Positions 36,210-43,655 of a DNA stretch of 64,000 nucleotides are shown here, one piece after another. The position numbers were made by a program, and so were the translations under genes. Source of the DNA: Bradyrhizobium sp. (GTDB taxonomy: Bacteria; Pseudomonadota; Alphaproteobacteria; Rhizobiales; Xanthobacteraceae); assembly GCF_016213215.1 (NCBI RefSeq), contig NZ_JACRAW010000107.1:62001-126000 (forward strand), read 5' to 3'. Each line of letters opens with the position of its first letter. Within the stretch, counting starts at the first letter, position 1. The notes beneath the pieces were generated by a model. That model was not told the origin of the DNA. It was given only the letters and a program-made list of their open reading frames with translations, and did no database searches.

Positions 36210-36237
36210 GTTCCACTCCCGAGCGTTATGCCGACCT

Positions 36238-37062
36238 TCAGTGCGCGGTCCAGCCGCCATCGACCGGCAGCGCGATGCCCGTGATCGAAGCCGCGGCGTC
36301 GGTCGAGAGAAAGACCGCGAGTGCGCCCAGCTCTTCGACCGTGGCAAACCGCTTGTTGGGTTGCTGCGCGAGCAGCACGTCGCGAATTACCTCGTCACGC
36401 GAAATGCCGTGCGCCCTCGCCTGACCGTCGATCTGCGCTTCGATCAGCGGCGTGTAGACGTAGCCGGGGCAGATCGCGTTGCAGGTAATGCCCTCTTCCG
36501 CGGTCTCCAGTGCGGTGACTTTGGTGAGACCGACGAGGCCATGCTTGGCCGCCACATAGGCCGCCTTGAATGGCGATGCGACGAGGCCATGAGCGGACGC
36601 GATGTTGATGACGCGCCCGAATCTGTTTCTGCGCATCGCCGGCAGCGCTGCCCGCGTGGTGTGGAAGGCGGACGAGAGATCGACCGCCAGGATCTGGTCC
36701 CATTTCTCGACCGGAAACTTTTCGAGGGGCGCCACATGCTGGATGCCGGCATTGTTGACGAGGATATCGAGCCGGCCATGTTGCGCGAGTGCGGCGGCGA
36801 TCATGTCGCCGATCGAACGCGGCTCGCTCATGTCGGCGGGCGAATAGCTGACGGTGACGGCGCATTCCTTCGAGATCCGCTCCCGCGTCCTGTCGATTTC
36901 CGTTGCATCGCCAAAGCCGTTGAGGACGACGTCGGAGCCGGCGGCGGCGAGCGCGCGGGCGATGCCAAGCCCGATGCCGCTCGTCGAGCCGGTGACCAGC
37001 GACACCCTGCCGGCGAGCGGCCGCGATGCCGGGGCAATCCGGGATGTCACGGGGATGTTCAT
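36238..37062 (-). CDS. bdhA: 3-hydroxybutyrate dehydrogenase (SDR)
   Basis: The 274-residue classical short-chain dehydrogenase converts D-3-hydroxybutyrate to acetoacetate, a step in use of polyhydroxybutyrate. It has VTGSTSGIGLGIARAL for NAD binding, NNAGIQHVAPLE, catalytic Ser and YVAAKHG, and the long FPxxxW-type lid QIDGQARAHGISRDEVIRDVLLAQQPNKRFATVEELG characteristic of this enzyme. ATG 37062 is preceded by GGAAGG. The patatin gene follows 28 nt later. Its promoter region holds one of four copies of a 40-bp element and the divergent LysR-type gene. Confidence 0.88.
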   Translation of the reverse strand: MNIPVTSRIAPASRPLAGRVSLVTGSTSGIGLGIARALAAAGSDVVLNGFGDATEIDRTRERISKECAVTVSYSPADMSEPRSIGDMIAAALAQHGRLDILVNNAGIQHVAPLEKFPVEKWDQILAVDLSSAFHTTRAALPAMRRNRFGRVINIASAHGLVASPFKAAYVAAKHGLVGLTKVTALETAEEGITCNAICPGYVYTPLIEAQIDGQARAHGISRDEVIRDVLLAQQPNKRFATVEELGALAVFLSTDAAASITGIALPVDGGWTAH

Positions 37063-37141
37063 GGTCGGAGCCTTCCGTTGGCGCTTGCGGCCGTGCGGCC
37101 TTCCTCTGCCAGCGAAATCTGCGGCAGAAGCGTGCTTTACG

Positions 37142-37181
37142 GAAATGCCCTTTGGCTTCCGAAACCATAGGCCCGCGCTAT
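37142..37181 (-). promoter_or_regulatory. 40-bp LysR-box element, copy 1 (bdhA promoter)
   Basis: Read on the minus strand: ATAGC-N5-CCTAT, then 18 nt, then GCATTTC, ending 79 nt before the bdhA ATG. The first 15 bases fit T-N11-A. The AGC-N-A segment within the 18-nt spacer is shared at the same position with the copies before the DUF302 and cupin genes. The divergent LysR gene starts 66 nt away on the other side. Confidence 0.75.
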
Positions 37182-37247
37182 TGCAGACGTGATACCGCCG
37201 GGCGGCCCGATCGGCTAAACTGCGCCCAAGCAGATGGGAGCTGATCC

Positions 37248-38150
37248 ATGGAGATGCACCAGGTCCGCTACTTCCTCGCGGTGTCACGGCTGCTGAACTT
37301 CACGCGCGCGGCCGAAGAATGCAACGTGACGCAGCCGTCGCTGACGCGGGCGATCAAGCAGCTCGAAGCCGAGCTCGGCGGCGACCTGTTCCGGCGCGAG
37401 CGGCCTGCGGCGCAGCTCACCGAACTCGGCCAGCGCATGCATCCGCTGCTAAAGCAGTGCTATGAAGCGGCGTTGGGGGCGCGCTCGCTCGCCTCCTCGT
37501 TCAAGAGCGGCGAAATCGGCGCGCTGAGAGTTGCGCTAACTCATTCCATCGACTTGTCGCTGCTGATCCCGCACCTCGACCAGATCAGGCGCCAGTTCAA
37601 CCGACTGGAATTCCGCTTCCTGCGCGGCACCGGCCGCGAAGTCGCCGAATATCTCAAGAAGGGCGAAGCCGAGCTCGGCATTGCCGCGGAAATCGACGAA
37701 GCATGGGAACGGCTCGACGTCTGGCCGCTATTCACCGAGAATTTTGATCTCGTTGTCAGCAAGGGACACCCGCTGGCCGAGCGCGGCAACATCGAATTCG
37801 ACGACCTGCGCTCCGAGCAACTGCTGAGCCGGACCTATTGCGAGCATTCCACGCGCCTCGGCGCCTCGCTGCGCGAGCACGGAATCGATGTCGACCACAG
37901 TCACGAGATATCCTCGGAGCGCGACCTGATCGAACTGGTTGAAGCCGATATCGGCATCGGCATGGTGCCGCACACCTCGCCGATCCCGCAAAGCCTGAAG
38001 CGGACGGCCGTTGCCGGGCTTGACGCGCGTCGCACGGTGAACCTCTATGGTGTCGCCGGGCGGCAACGAACGGCGGCCGCCTCCGCCGTGATGCGCATGC
38101 TGCGGGGCGCGGACTGGCGCCAATTCCTGGATAACTGCGAGGCGACGTAA
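37248..38150 (+). CDS. LysR-type transcriptional regulator
   Basis: The 300-residue regulator has an N-terminal winged HTH (residues 1-65: YFLAVSRLLNFTRAAEECNVTQPSLTRAIKQLEAELGGDLFRR) and a LysR substrate-binding domain. Cys198, in LLSRTYCEHSTRLG, sits where redox- or chlorine-sensing LysR proteins may place a reactive cysteine, but no function is shown. It is divergent from bdhA. Four near-identical T-N11-A boxes occur in promoters within 4.3 kb (37167, 39352, 39376, 41424), and the closest lies in its own divergent promoter. I infer that this protein binds them. Confidence 0.9.
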   Translation: MEMHQVRYFLAVSRLLNFTRAAEECNVTQPSLTRAIKQLEAELGGDLFRRERPAAQLTELGQRMHPLLKQCYEAALGARSLASSFKSGEIGALRVALTHSIDLSLLIPHLDQIRRQFNRLEFRFLRGTGREVAEYLKKGEAELGIAAEIDEAWERLDVWPLFTENFDLVVSKGHPLAERGNIEFDDLRSEQLLSRTYCEHSTRLGASLREHGIDVDHSHEISSERDLIELVEADIGIGMVPHTSPIPQSLKRTAVAGLDARRTVNLYGVAGRQRTAAASAVMRMLRGADWRQFLDNCEAT

Positions 38151-38162
38151 GCTGCTCCTGCG

Positions 38163-38879
38163 CTAACGCTCGTGGTTGGCGCGCTGCAACGCCGCCAGCA
38201 GATCGTCAATCTCCATGCGCCTGCGGAAATCGGGGTCGACGAACCGTGCCTCGACGACGGCGTCGCGGCCGAGGACGAACACGGCCGGAATCGGCAGCAT
38301 CCACCCGTCATTGCCGTGGAAGGCAGAAAGATCCTGATGCGCGAGCAGCGCCTGGATTTCGGTGCCGAGCCAGATCGCGAGGTTCAGCGACAGCGCATAG
38401 CCGTTGTCGAGATCGGTGAGCACCGGGAACGGTGCGCCCCACTCCGTCTTGAACTTCGTGGTGAATTCCTGCGTCTCCGGCATGATGGCGACGATCTGCG
38501 CACCCATTGCCTTGATGCGGTCATGCGCCTGGATCACGGCGCGGACATTGAGCCGGCAATAGGGACACCAGTGGCCGCGGAAGAACATCACCGCGACCGG
38601 GCCTTGCCTGAGCAACGAGGGGAGAGCGACCAGTCGCCCGTTCTCATCGGGCAGGATGAAAGGCGGCATCACCTCGCCGGGACGCGGCGCATTCTCGCCA
38701 CCGCCATTCTCGTTGATCCTCTCCACCAGCCGGTCGACCGCCTCACCATAGGCCGGGAAGATCTCGCGCCCGGCGGCAGCGTAGGCCGTGAGCTGTTCGC
38801 TCAGCGTGCCTTCCATGTCGCGACAGCGCAGGAAGGCTTGCCTGAGCCGTTCGGTGTCAGCCGGCGAAAGCGAGTTCAT
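38163..38879 (-). CDS. Peroxiredoxin-like AhpC/TSA-family protein
   Basis: The 238-residue protein has a helical N-terminal extension of about 65 residues followed by a thioredoxin-fold domain of the AhpC/TSA group. The active-site segment is FFRGHWCPYCRLNV, a CxxC pair (Cys105, Cys108) in place of the single peroxidatic Cys of usual Prx. It probably reduces a peroxide or disulfide in the cytoplasm. ATG 38879 follows CTGGAG. It converges on the LysR gene with 12 bp between stops. Its neighbourhood with other redox-type genes suggests a stress role. Confidence 0.83.
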   Translation of the reverse strand: MNSLSPADTERLRQAFLRCRDMEGTLSEQLTAYAAAGREIFPAYGEAVDRLVERINENGGGENAPRPGEVMPPFILPDENGRLVALPSLLRQGPVAVMFFRGHWCPYCRLNVRAVIQAHDRIKAMGAQIVAIMPETQEFTTKFKTEWGAPFPVLTDLDNGYALSLNLAIWLGTEIQALLAHQDLSAFHGNDGWMLPIPAVFVLGRDAVVEARFVDPDFRRRMEIDDLLAALQRANHER

Positions 38880-38925
38880 GTCCTGCTCCAGCGATCTGGC
38901 ATCCTCTATACTATTTTGGCCTAAC

Positions 38926-38946
38926 GGCCGCCCACAAGGGGCGGCC
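38926..38946. terminator. Strong hairpin downstream of the Met-rich protein gene
   Basis: A perfect 8-bp GC stem (GGCCGCCC / GGGCGGCC) closes a 5-nt loop. It lies 16 bp beyond the stop of the leftward secreted-protein gene. A T-rich tail is present only on the plus strand (TTTC), so its use as terminator in the leftward direction is inferred from position. Confidence 0.6.
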
Positions 38947-38962
38947 TTTCGGATGGCAGCGG

Positions 38963-39250
38963 TTAGCGCTTGCTGTAAATTCCGTCCGGGCCGAGCATAC
39001 CATAAGCCATGTAGAGCTGGTTCCCTTCCATGAAGAACACCGTGTTGTTGGGGACCTTCGTGGCATTCTTCATCATGGCGTCGTGATTCTTCGGCGTCGC
39101 GGCCATCGCCATCGACGACATCTTTCCGGGGCCGCCGTAGACGTAGGCCATGCCGGACTTGAACTCCAGGCCCACCTCCTCCGAAAACGCAGAGGTCGCG
39201 ATCGCGGCAAAGGCGACAGTGGCGATAAGAGTCTTGAACAGTTTCGTCAT
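38963..39250 (-). CDS. Small Met-rich exported protein
   Basis: The 95-residue product has a Sec signal peptide (MTKLFKTLIATVAFAAIATSAFS) and a mature part of about 72 residues with nine methionines, about one in eight, including KMSSMAMA and DAMMKN. It matches no domain I know. Met-rich periplasmic peptides elsewhere scavenge hypochlorite or bind copper, which is a possibility here, not a finding. ATG 39250 follows AGGAGGA. Its promoter carries copy 2 of the 40-bp element, divergent from copy 3 of the DUF302 gene. Confidence 0.78.
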   Translation of the reverse strand: MTKLFKTLIATVAFAAIATSAFSEEVGLEFKSGMAYVYGGPGKMSSMAMAATPKNHDAMMKNATKVPNNTVFFMEGNQLYMAYGMLGPDGIYSKR

Positions 39251-39326
39251 TGGATGCTCCTCCTGATTGACGTCGACGCCCGCCAATCGGGCGCGCTGGC
39301 ATCCAACGCCCGATCCGGCATTTGCG

Positions 39327-39366
39327 GAAATGCCGTTGCTTGATCGGTTCGATAGCCGGCGCGCAT
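39327..39366 (-). promoter_or_regulatory. 40-bp LysR-box element, copy 2 (Met-rich protein promoter)
   Basis: On the minus strand: ATGCG-N5-GCTAT, followed by CGAA and 14 more bases, then GCATTTC, ending 76 nt before ATG 39250. The distal half-site is degenerate but GCTATCGAA and the 18-nt spacing to GCATTTC are kept. Confidence 0.65.
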
Positions 39367-39375
39367 CGCGCCGCG

Positions 39376-39415
39376 ATAGCACGGGGCTATCGAATTCAGA
39401 GCGAGGTCGCATTTC
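39376..39415 (+). promoter_or_regulatory. 40-bp LysR-box element, copy 3 (DUF302 promoter)
   Basis: ATAGC-N5-GCTAT is a perfect inverted pair, and is followed by CGAA...CAGAGC-N-AGG within the 18-nt spacer and GCATTTC at 39409-39415, 70 nt before ATG 39486. It is back to back with copy 2 in the same 235-bp divergent promoter region. Confidence 0.75.
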
Positions 39416-39485
39416 ACCTCCCGCGCCCCGGCTTCCATCCTGCCTGCAATCCACGCTGCGCATGCAACCTGACAGGAGGATTTCG

Positions 39486-39980
39486 ATGACCCGCCCCCTA
39501 ACCGCGCGCCTTGTCAATCTCTGCACGTCCCTGTTGCTGCTGGTGTTGCTGATATCGGCCGCCACCTCGGTGGCGCGGGCCGACAGCGATGACGGTATCG
39601 TCCGTGTCAAAAGCGCCGTGCCGATGTCAGAGGCGATCAGCCGCATCAGGGCGGACATCGCCTCCAAGGGCATCAAGTTCTTCCAGGAAATCGATCAGTC
39701 GAAGCTTGCCGCGGATGCCGGCATCAAGCTTCGCCCTTCCACCTTGCTCGTCTTCGGCAATCCGCCGCTCGGCACCCAGTTCATCACCGCAAATCCCAAT
39801 GCCGGGCTGGACTGGCCGGTTCGCCTGCTGTTGACCGAGAACGAGAACGGCGACGTCTGGGCAGTTTGGACCGACTTCGACTGGATCGCCAGGCGTCACA
39901 ACATCAAGGACCGCGAAGCGCAGTTCAAGATGGCGACCATGGTCGTCAAATCCATCACTTCGACCATCGTCAACAAATAG
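39486..39980 (+). CDS. Exported DUF302 domain protein
   Basis: The 164-residue protein has a signal peptide (LVNLCTSLLLLVLLISAATSVARA) and a DUF302 domain, visible in GIKFFQEIDQSKLAADAGIKLRPSTLLVFGNPPLGT and ending near WTDFDWIARRHNI. The biochemical role of DUF302 is unknown. ATG 39486 is preceded by CAGGAGGA at 7 nt. The flavoprotein gene at 40059 follows in the same direction with 78 bp between and no promoter signal, so the two are probably co-transcribed from the element at 39376. Confidence 0.83.
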   Translation: MTRPLTARLVNLCTSLLLLVLLISAATSVARADSDDGIVRVKSAVPMSEAISRIRADIASKGIKFFQEIDQSKLAADAGIKLRPSTLLVFGNPPLGTQFITANPNAGLDWPVRLLLTENENGDVWAVWTDFDWIARRHNIKDREAQFKMATMVVKSITSTIVNK

Positions 39981-40058
39981 CCGCATCGCCCGGCGCGACC
40001 CGCCGCCGAGGCACGTGTGCCCGGAACCACGGGCACTCCCAACACGGAGGACGGCCCA

Positions 40059-41420
40059 ATGACCCGCGACAAGTTCGACGTTGTGATCCTGGGCGGCGGC
40101 AATGCGGGGATCGGCGTCACCGGTCCGGCCCGGCGCGCCGGCCTGTCCGTTGCGATGATCGAATCCCACGAACTTGGCGGCACCTGCCCGAACCGTGGCT
40201 GCACGCCCAAGAAGATCCTGGTCGCGGCCGGCCAGGCCCTGCACGACATCGAGCGCGCAAGCGTGCACCGCATCTCGGTCGGCAAGCCCCGGCTGGACTG
40301 GGCTGGCCTGATCGACCGCGAGAAGGAGATGATCAAGGACATTCCGGCAAATCTCGCCGGCGCCATGGCGCGCCGCAACGTCGAAGTGATCAGGGGACGC
40401 GGCACCTTCATGGGGCCGAATGCCATCCGGGTCGGCGACCGCGTGCTCGAGGCCGGGCACGTGGTGATCGCGACCGGTTCCAAGCCTCGTCCGCTGCCGA
40501 TTGAAGGCGCCGGGCACATGACCACCTCCGACGACATGCTGAGCGAGCGCGAGTTTCCCGCCTCAGTGATCTTCGTGGGCGGTGGGGTCATCTCGCTCGA
40601 ATTCGGCCATGTCTACGCGCGCGCCGGCGCGAGCGTGACCATCCTCGAAGCATTGCCGCAGCTCCTGCCCGCTATGGATGCCGATGCCGTGGCCCGGCTG
40701 CAGATGGAATGCGAGCGCATCGGCATTCAGGTCGAGACCAGCGTGAATGTCGAGCGCATCGAGCGCTGCGGCAGCCGTCTGCGCGTGGTCTTCACGCAGG
40801 ATGGCGTCGAGCATGCGGCCGAAGCCGACCGCGTCGTCAACGGCGCCGGACGTATCGCCAATGTCGATCGCCTCGATCTTGCAGCCGGCCGAGTCGAGCA
40901 CAATAACGGCCACATTGCCGTTGACCGCCATCTGCGTTCGATATCGAATGCCAAGGTCTACATGTGCGGCGACGCCGTGCCGATCTCGCCGCAGCTGTCG
41001 CCGATCGCGACCTATGAAGGCGACATCGTCGGACGCAATATCGTCGAGGGCCCGAAGCACAGTCCCGATTACCAGAGCATGGCTACCTCAGTCTACACCG
41101 TGCCCGCGCTCGCCTCGGTCGGCCTCACCGAAGCCGCCGCGAGACGGAAGGGACTGCCGCTCGACGTTCACGTCAACGACATGCACGACTGGTTCTCGGC
41201 GCGAACTTACGCGGAGACCGTGGCCTGGTCGAAGATCATCGTCGATCGTGCAAGCGACCGCATTCTCGGCGCGCATCTCGTCGGTCACGCCGGCCAGGAG
41301 CTCATCAATATCTTCGGCCTTGCCGTCCGGTTCGGCATCACGGCGAAAGAGATCCGGGAAAACGTCTACGCCTATCCGACCTTTTCCGCCGACATCAAAC
41401 ACATGCTCGGGCATCGCTGA
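40059..41420 (+). CDS. Pyridine nucleotide-disulfide oxidoreductase family flavoprotein lacking the catalytic His-Glu pair
   Basis: The 453-residue flavoprotein has the glutathione/mercuric reductase layout: FAD motif VVILGGGNAGIGV, redox-active disulfide Cys43 and Cys48 in GGTCPNRGCTPKK, NAD(P) motif FVGGGVISLEFGHVYARAG, and a C-terminal dimerisation domain. The canonical H-P-T-x-S-E near the C-terminus reads YPTFSAD: both the acid-base His and its Glu partner are replaced. The reaction may therefore differ from classic disulfide reduction. ATG 40059 follows CGGAGG. It is probably co-transcribed with the secreted DUF302 protein, and the cupin gene follows behind its own copy of the 40-bp element. 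Confidence 0.87.
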   Translation: MTRDKFDVVILGGGNAGIGVTGPARRAGLSVAMIESHELGGTCPNRGCTPKKILVAAGQALHDIERASVHRISVGKPRLDWAGLIDREKEMIKDIPANLAGAMARRNVEVIRGRGTFMGPNAIRVGDRVLEAGHVVIATGSKPRPLPIEGAGHMTTSDDMLSEREFPASVIFVGGGVISLEFGHVYARAGASVTILEALPQLLPAMDADAVARLQMECERIGIQVETSVNVERIERCGSRLRVVFTQDGVEHAAEADRVVNGAGRIANVDRLDLAAGRVEHNNGHIAVDRHLRSISNAKVYMCGDAVPISPQLSPIATYEGDIVGRNIVEGPKHSPDYQSMATSVYTVPALASVGLTEAAARRKGLPLDVHVNDMHDWFSARTYAETVAWSKIIVDRASDRILGAHLVGHAGQELINIFGLAVRFGITAKEIRENVYAYPTFSADIKHMLGHR

Positions 41421-41423
41421 CGC

Positions 41424-41463
41424 ATAGCGTCACGCTATCGAAACCAGAGCCAGGCGGCATTTC
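41424..41463 (+). promoter_or_regulatory. 40-bp LysR-box element, copy 4 (cupin promoter)
   Basis: ATAGC-N5-GCTAT is followed by CGAA...CAGAGC-N-AGG and GCATTTC at the same 18-nt spacing, 77 nt before ATG 41541. Over the last 30 bases it matches copy 3 at all but about six positions. Confidence 0.75.
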
Positions 41464-41540
41464 ATTATCAGCGCGACTTCGGCCAAGCTGATTGTATCGC
41501 CGGCCGATACCGGGGCCGCGGCAAATAGAGGAGACAGCAC

Positions 41541-42023
41541 ATGTTCAGACATCTTGGAATTCTCCGCACGTTCTGGCCGAGCTTCGTTCTTGCCGGCGCG
41601 CTCTCGATGACGCTGCAACCGGCGTTCGCCGGCGAATGTCCGGCTGACAAGATCAAGGCCAACGGTCGCGAAAAGGTCGACTTCAAAGCTGTCGGCGTCA
41701 CGGACGTCACGCTCGGCTCGATCCATCTCGGCAAGCAGCCCGCCGCCATCAAGGATCGCGAACTGCGCTTCCGCAAACTGACGATCGAGCCCGGCGGGGT
41801 CGTGCCCTGGCACAGCCATGACGATCGGCCCGCGCTGATCTACGTCCAGCAGGGCGAGATCGTCGAATATGCCAGCAATTGCGTGGATCCGATCGTTCAT
41901 AAGGCGGGCGACCTGCGCCCGGAAGTGCATGGCACCTCGCACTGGTGGAAGAACCTCGGCAAGGAAACCGTCATTCTCTATGTCGGCGACGTCCGCAAGG
42001 ATCCGCGCGACCACAACATGTAA
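41541..42023 (+). CDS. Exported cupin-domain protein
   Basis: The 160-residue protein has a signal peptide ending near LQPAFAGEC and a single cupin barrel. The metal-binding cupin motif 1 reads VPWHSHDDRPALIYVQQGEIVEY, and a further His occurs in GDLRPEVHGTSHWWKN. A periplasmic metal-dependent or ligand-binding role is likely, but no substrate can be assigned. ATG 41541 follows AGAGGAG. It is preceded by copy 4 of the 40-bp element, which ties it to the DUF302, Met-rich and bdhA promoters. Confidence 0.83.
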   Translation: MFRHLGILRTFWPSFVLAGALSMTLQPAFAGECPADKIKANGREKVDFKAVGVTDVTLGSIHLGKQPAAIKDRELRFRKLTIEPGGVVPWHSHDDRPALIYVQQGEIVEYASNCVDPIVHKAGDLRPEVHGTSHWWKNLGKETVILYVGDVRKDPRDHNM

Positions 42024-42040
42024 CGAGCACGACCCCGTTG

Positions 42041-42170
42041 ATCCTCATCCTGAGGAGCCGCAAAGCGGCGTCTCGAAGGATGAGGCCCGCTCTTTTGCCT
42101 CACGGTTCAATCCGCGATGCGCAGCATCGTCCGAAGGGGGGCAGCGTTGCTGCGCTCCTGACCATGAGGA
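42041..42170. repeat. Dispersed palindromic repeat, family B, copy 2
   Basis: It begins ATCCTCATCCTGAGGAG and includes CGTCTCGAAGGATGAGG, then a right half ending CTCCTGACCATGAGGAA. The layout matches 11830-11930 but the centre is longer and decayed. It separates the cupin gene from the MFS gene. Confidence 0.8.
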
Positions 42171-42255
42171 ACGGGATGTGATGTTCCGGGATTCCCCGTG
42201 TCCCCCCGCACGCCGGGCGTCACATCCTCCTTTTCGGCTTCGCAGGAGAGTCGCC

Positions 42256-43473
42256 ATGACCGATCTGTCTGCCCCGATGAAGCCGCAACCGACGATAATG
42301 GACGCTCATTCGCCCGGCGTCGTTCTTCGATCCATCGTCATCGGACTGACGGCCTTTCTGACCGTGGTTGACCTGTTCGCGACGCAAGCCATCCTGCCGT
42401 CGCTGACGCGGCACTACGGTGTGACACCCGCGGCGATGGGATTTGCGGTCAACGCCAGCACGATGGGCATGGCGATCGCCGGCCTCGTCATCGGCGTCCT
42501 CAGTCCGCATATCGACCGCAGGCTCGGCATCCTCGTCAGCCTGACCTTGCTCGCGATCCCCACTACCCTACTGGCCACCGCGCCCAATCTCACCGTCTTC
42601 ACGCTCCTGCGCATCGCCCAAGGTCTGTGCATGGCCTCCGCGTTTGCTCTGACTCTTGCCTATCTCGGCGAACAGTGCAGCGCGGCCGATGCCGGCGGCG
42701 CCTTTGCGGCCTACATCACCGGCAATGTCGCCAGCAATCTGGTCGGCCGCCTGATGTCGGCGGCAGTCGCCGACAGGCTGGGGCTTTCCTGGAATTTCTA
42801 TTTGTTTGCTGCGCTCAATCTTGCCGGCGCCCTGCTGGTCTATTTCACCATTCAGCGCGTCCGGCCGATGCACGCCAGCGCACCGACGCAAACGCCCGTT
42901 GCCGCCATGATCACCCATTGGCGCAACGAAAAGCTCCGTGCCGCCTATGGTCTCGGCTTTTGTATCCTATTCGCCTTCATTGGCACCTTCACCTTCGTGA
43001 ATTTCGTCCTGGTACGACCGCCACTGTCGCTCGGCATGATGGATCTCGGCCTCGTCTATTTCGTCTTCCTGCCTTCGATCGTCACGACGGTGTTGGCGGG
43101 CAAGGCCGTTGAGCGGCTGGGGCCACGGACGACGATCTGGGCCGCGCTAACCGTGGCTGCGCTCGGGCTGCCGCTGATGCTGGCGCCGCATCTTGCCGGA
43201 GTGCTGGCCGGCATGGTTCTGGTCGGCGTCGGCACCTTTTTCGCACAGGCTGCAGTCACCGGGTTCGTCGGACAGGCGGCCAGCGGCAATCGCGGCGTCG
43301 CCAGCGGGACCTATCTCGCCTGCTATTTCTGCGGCGGCCTCGTGGGCAGCGCGGTTCTCGGCCGATTGTTCGACTCGTTCGGCTGGACGGCCTGCGTCGC
43401 AGGCGTCGGCGCGGCGCTCCTGGCGGGCGGCTGGTTGACCTGCCGCCTGACTGTTGGTGACGCGAAGAGCTAG
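42256..43473 (+). CDS. MFS transporter
   Basis: The 405-residue protein has twelve predicted membrane segments and the MFS pattern, including loop 2-3 near GVLSPHIDRRLGILVS and the central hydrophilic loop after FTIQRVRPMH. It resembles the AraJ/YnfM-type drug or metabolite efflux group; the substrate is unknown. ATG 42256 follows CAGGAGAG; the frame open to 41869 overlaps the cupin gene and is discarded. It ends 4 bp inside the convergent fixS gene, sharing a CTAG. Confidence 0.85.
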   Translation: MTDLSAPMKPQPTIMDAHSPGVVLRSIVIGLTAFLTVVDLFATQAILPSLTRHYGVTPAAMGFAVNASTMGMAIAGLVIGVLSPHIDRRLGILVSLTLLAIPTTLLATAPNLTVFTLLRIAQGLCMASAFALTLAYLGEQCSAADAGGAFAAYITGNVASNLVGRLMSAAVADRLGLSWNFYLFAALNLAGALLVYFTIQRVRPMHASAPTQTPVAAMITHWRNEKLRAAYGLGFCILFAFIGTFTFVNFVLVRPPLSLGMMDLGLVYFVFLPSIVTTVLAGKAVERLGPRTTIWAALTVAALGLPLMLAPHLAGVLAGMVLVGVGTFFAQAAVTGFVGQAASGNRGVASGTYLACYFCGGLVGSAVLGRLFDSFGWTACVAGVGAALLAGGWLTCRLTVGDAKS

Positions 43474-43655
43474 CGCTTGGCAGAGGCCAGTTCGGACGGC
43501 TTCTCCGGCGGGGTCTCATCGTCGTCGGAGATCGCTCGCCAGGCGGCGCCGTCGAGATCGTCGTACTGGCCGTTTTTCAGCGACCACAGGAAGGCGAACA
43601 GTCCGCCAAGTCCGAGCGCCAGCGCCAGCGGAACGAGAATAACCAGGACTTCCAT
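43470..43655 (-). CDS. fixS: cbb3-type oxidase assembly protein CcoS
   Basis: The 61-residue membrane protein has a single N-terminal helix (VLVILVPLALALGLGGLFAFLWSLKNGQYDDLDGAAWRAI shows the helix and the conserved YDDLDG segment). CcoS is needed to place haem and copper cofactors in the CcoN subunit of cytochrome cbb3 oxidase. It directly abuts fixI with no gap and is the last gene of the fixGHIS operon. Its stop overlaps that of the convergent MFS gene by 4 bp. Confidence 0.9.
   Translation of the reverse strand: MEVLVILVPLALALGLGGLFAFLWSLKNGQYDDLDGAAWRAISDDDETPPEKPSELASAKR

Noticed and set aside
39341..39354. FixK-like box TTGATCGGTTCGAT near the Met-rich gene
   Set aside because: The right half (CGAT) does not match TCAA and the sequence is explained better by the 40-bp element.
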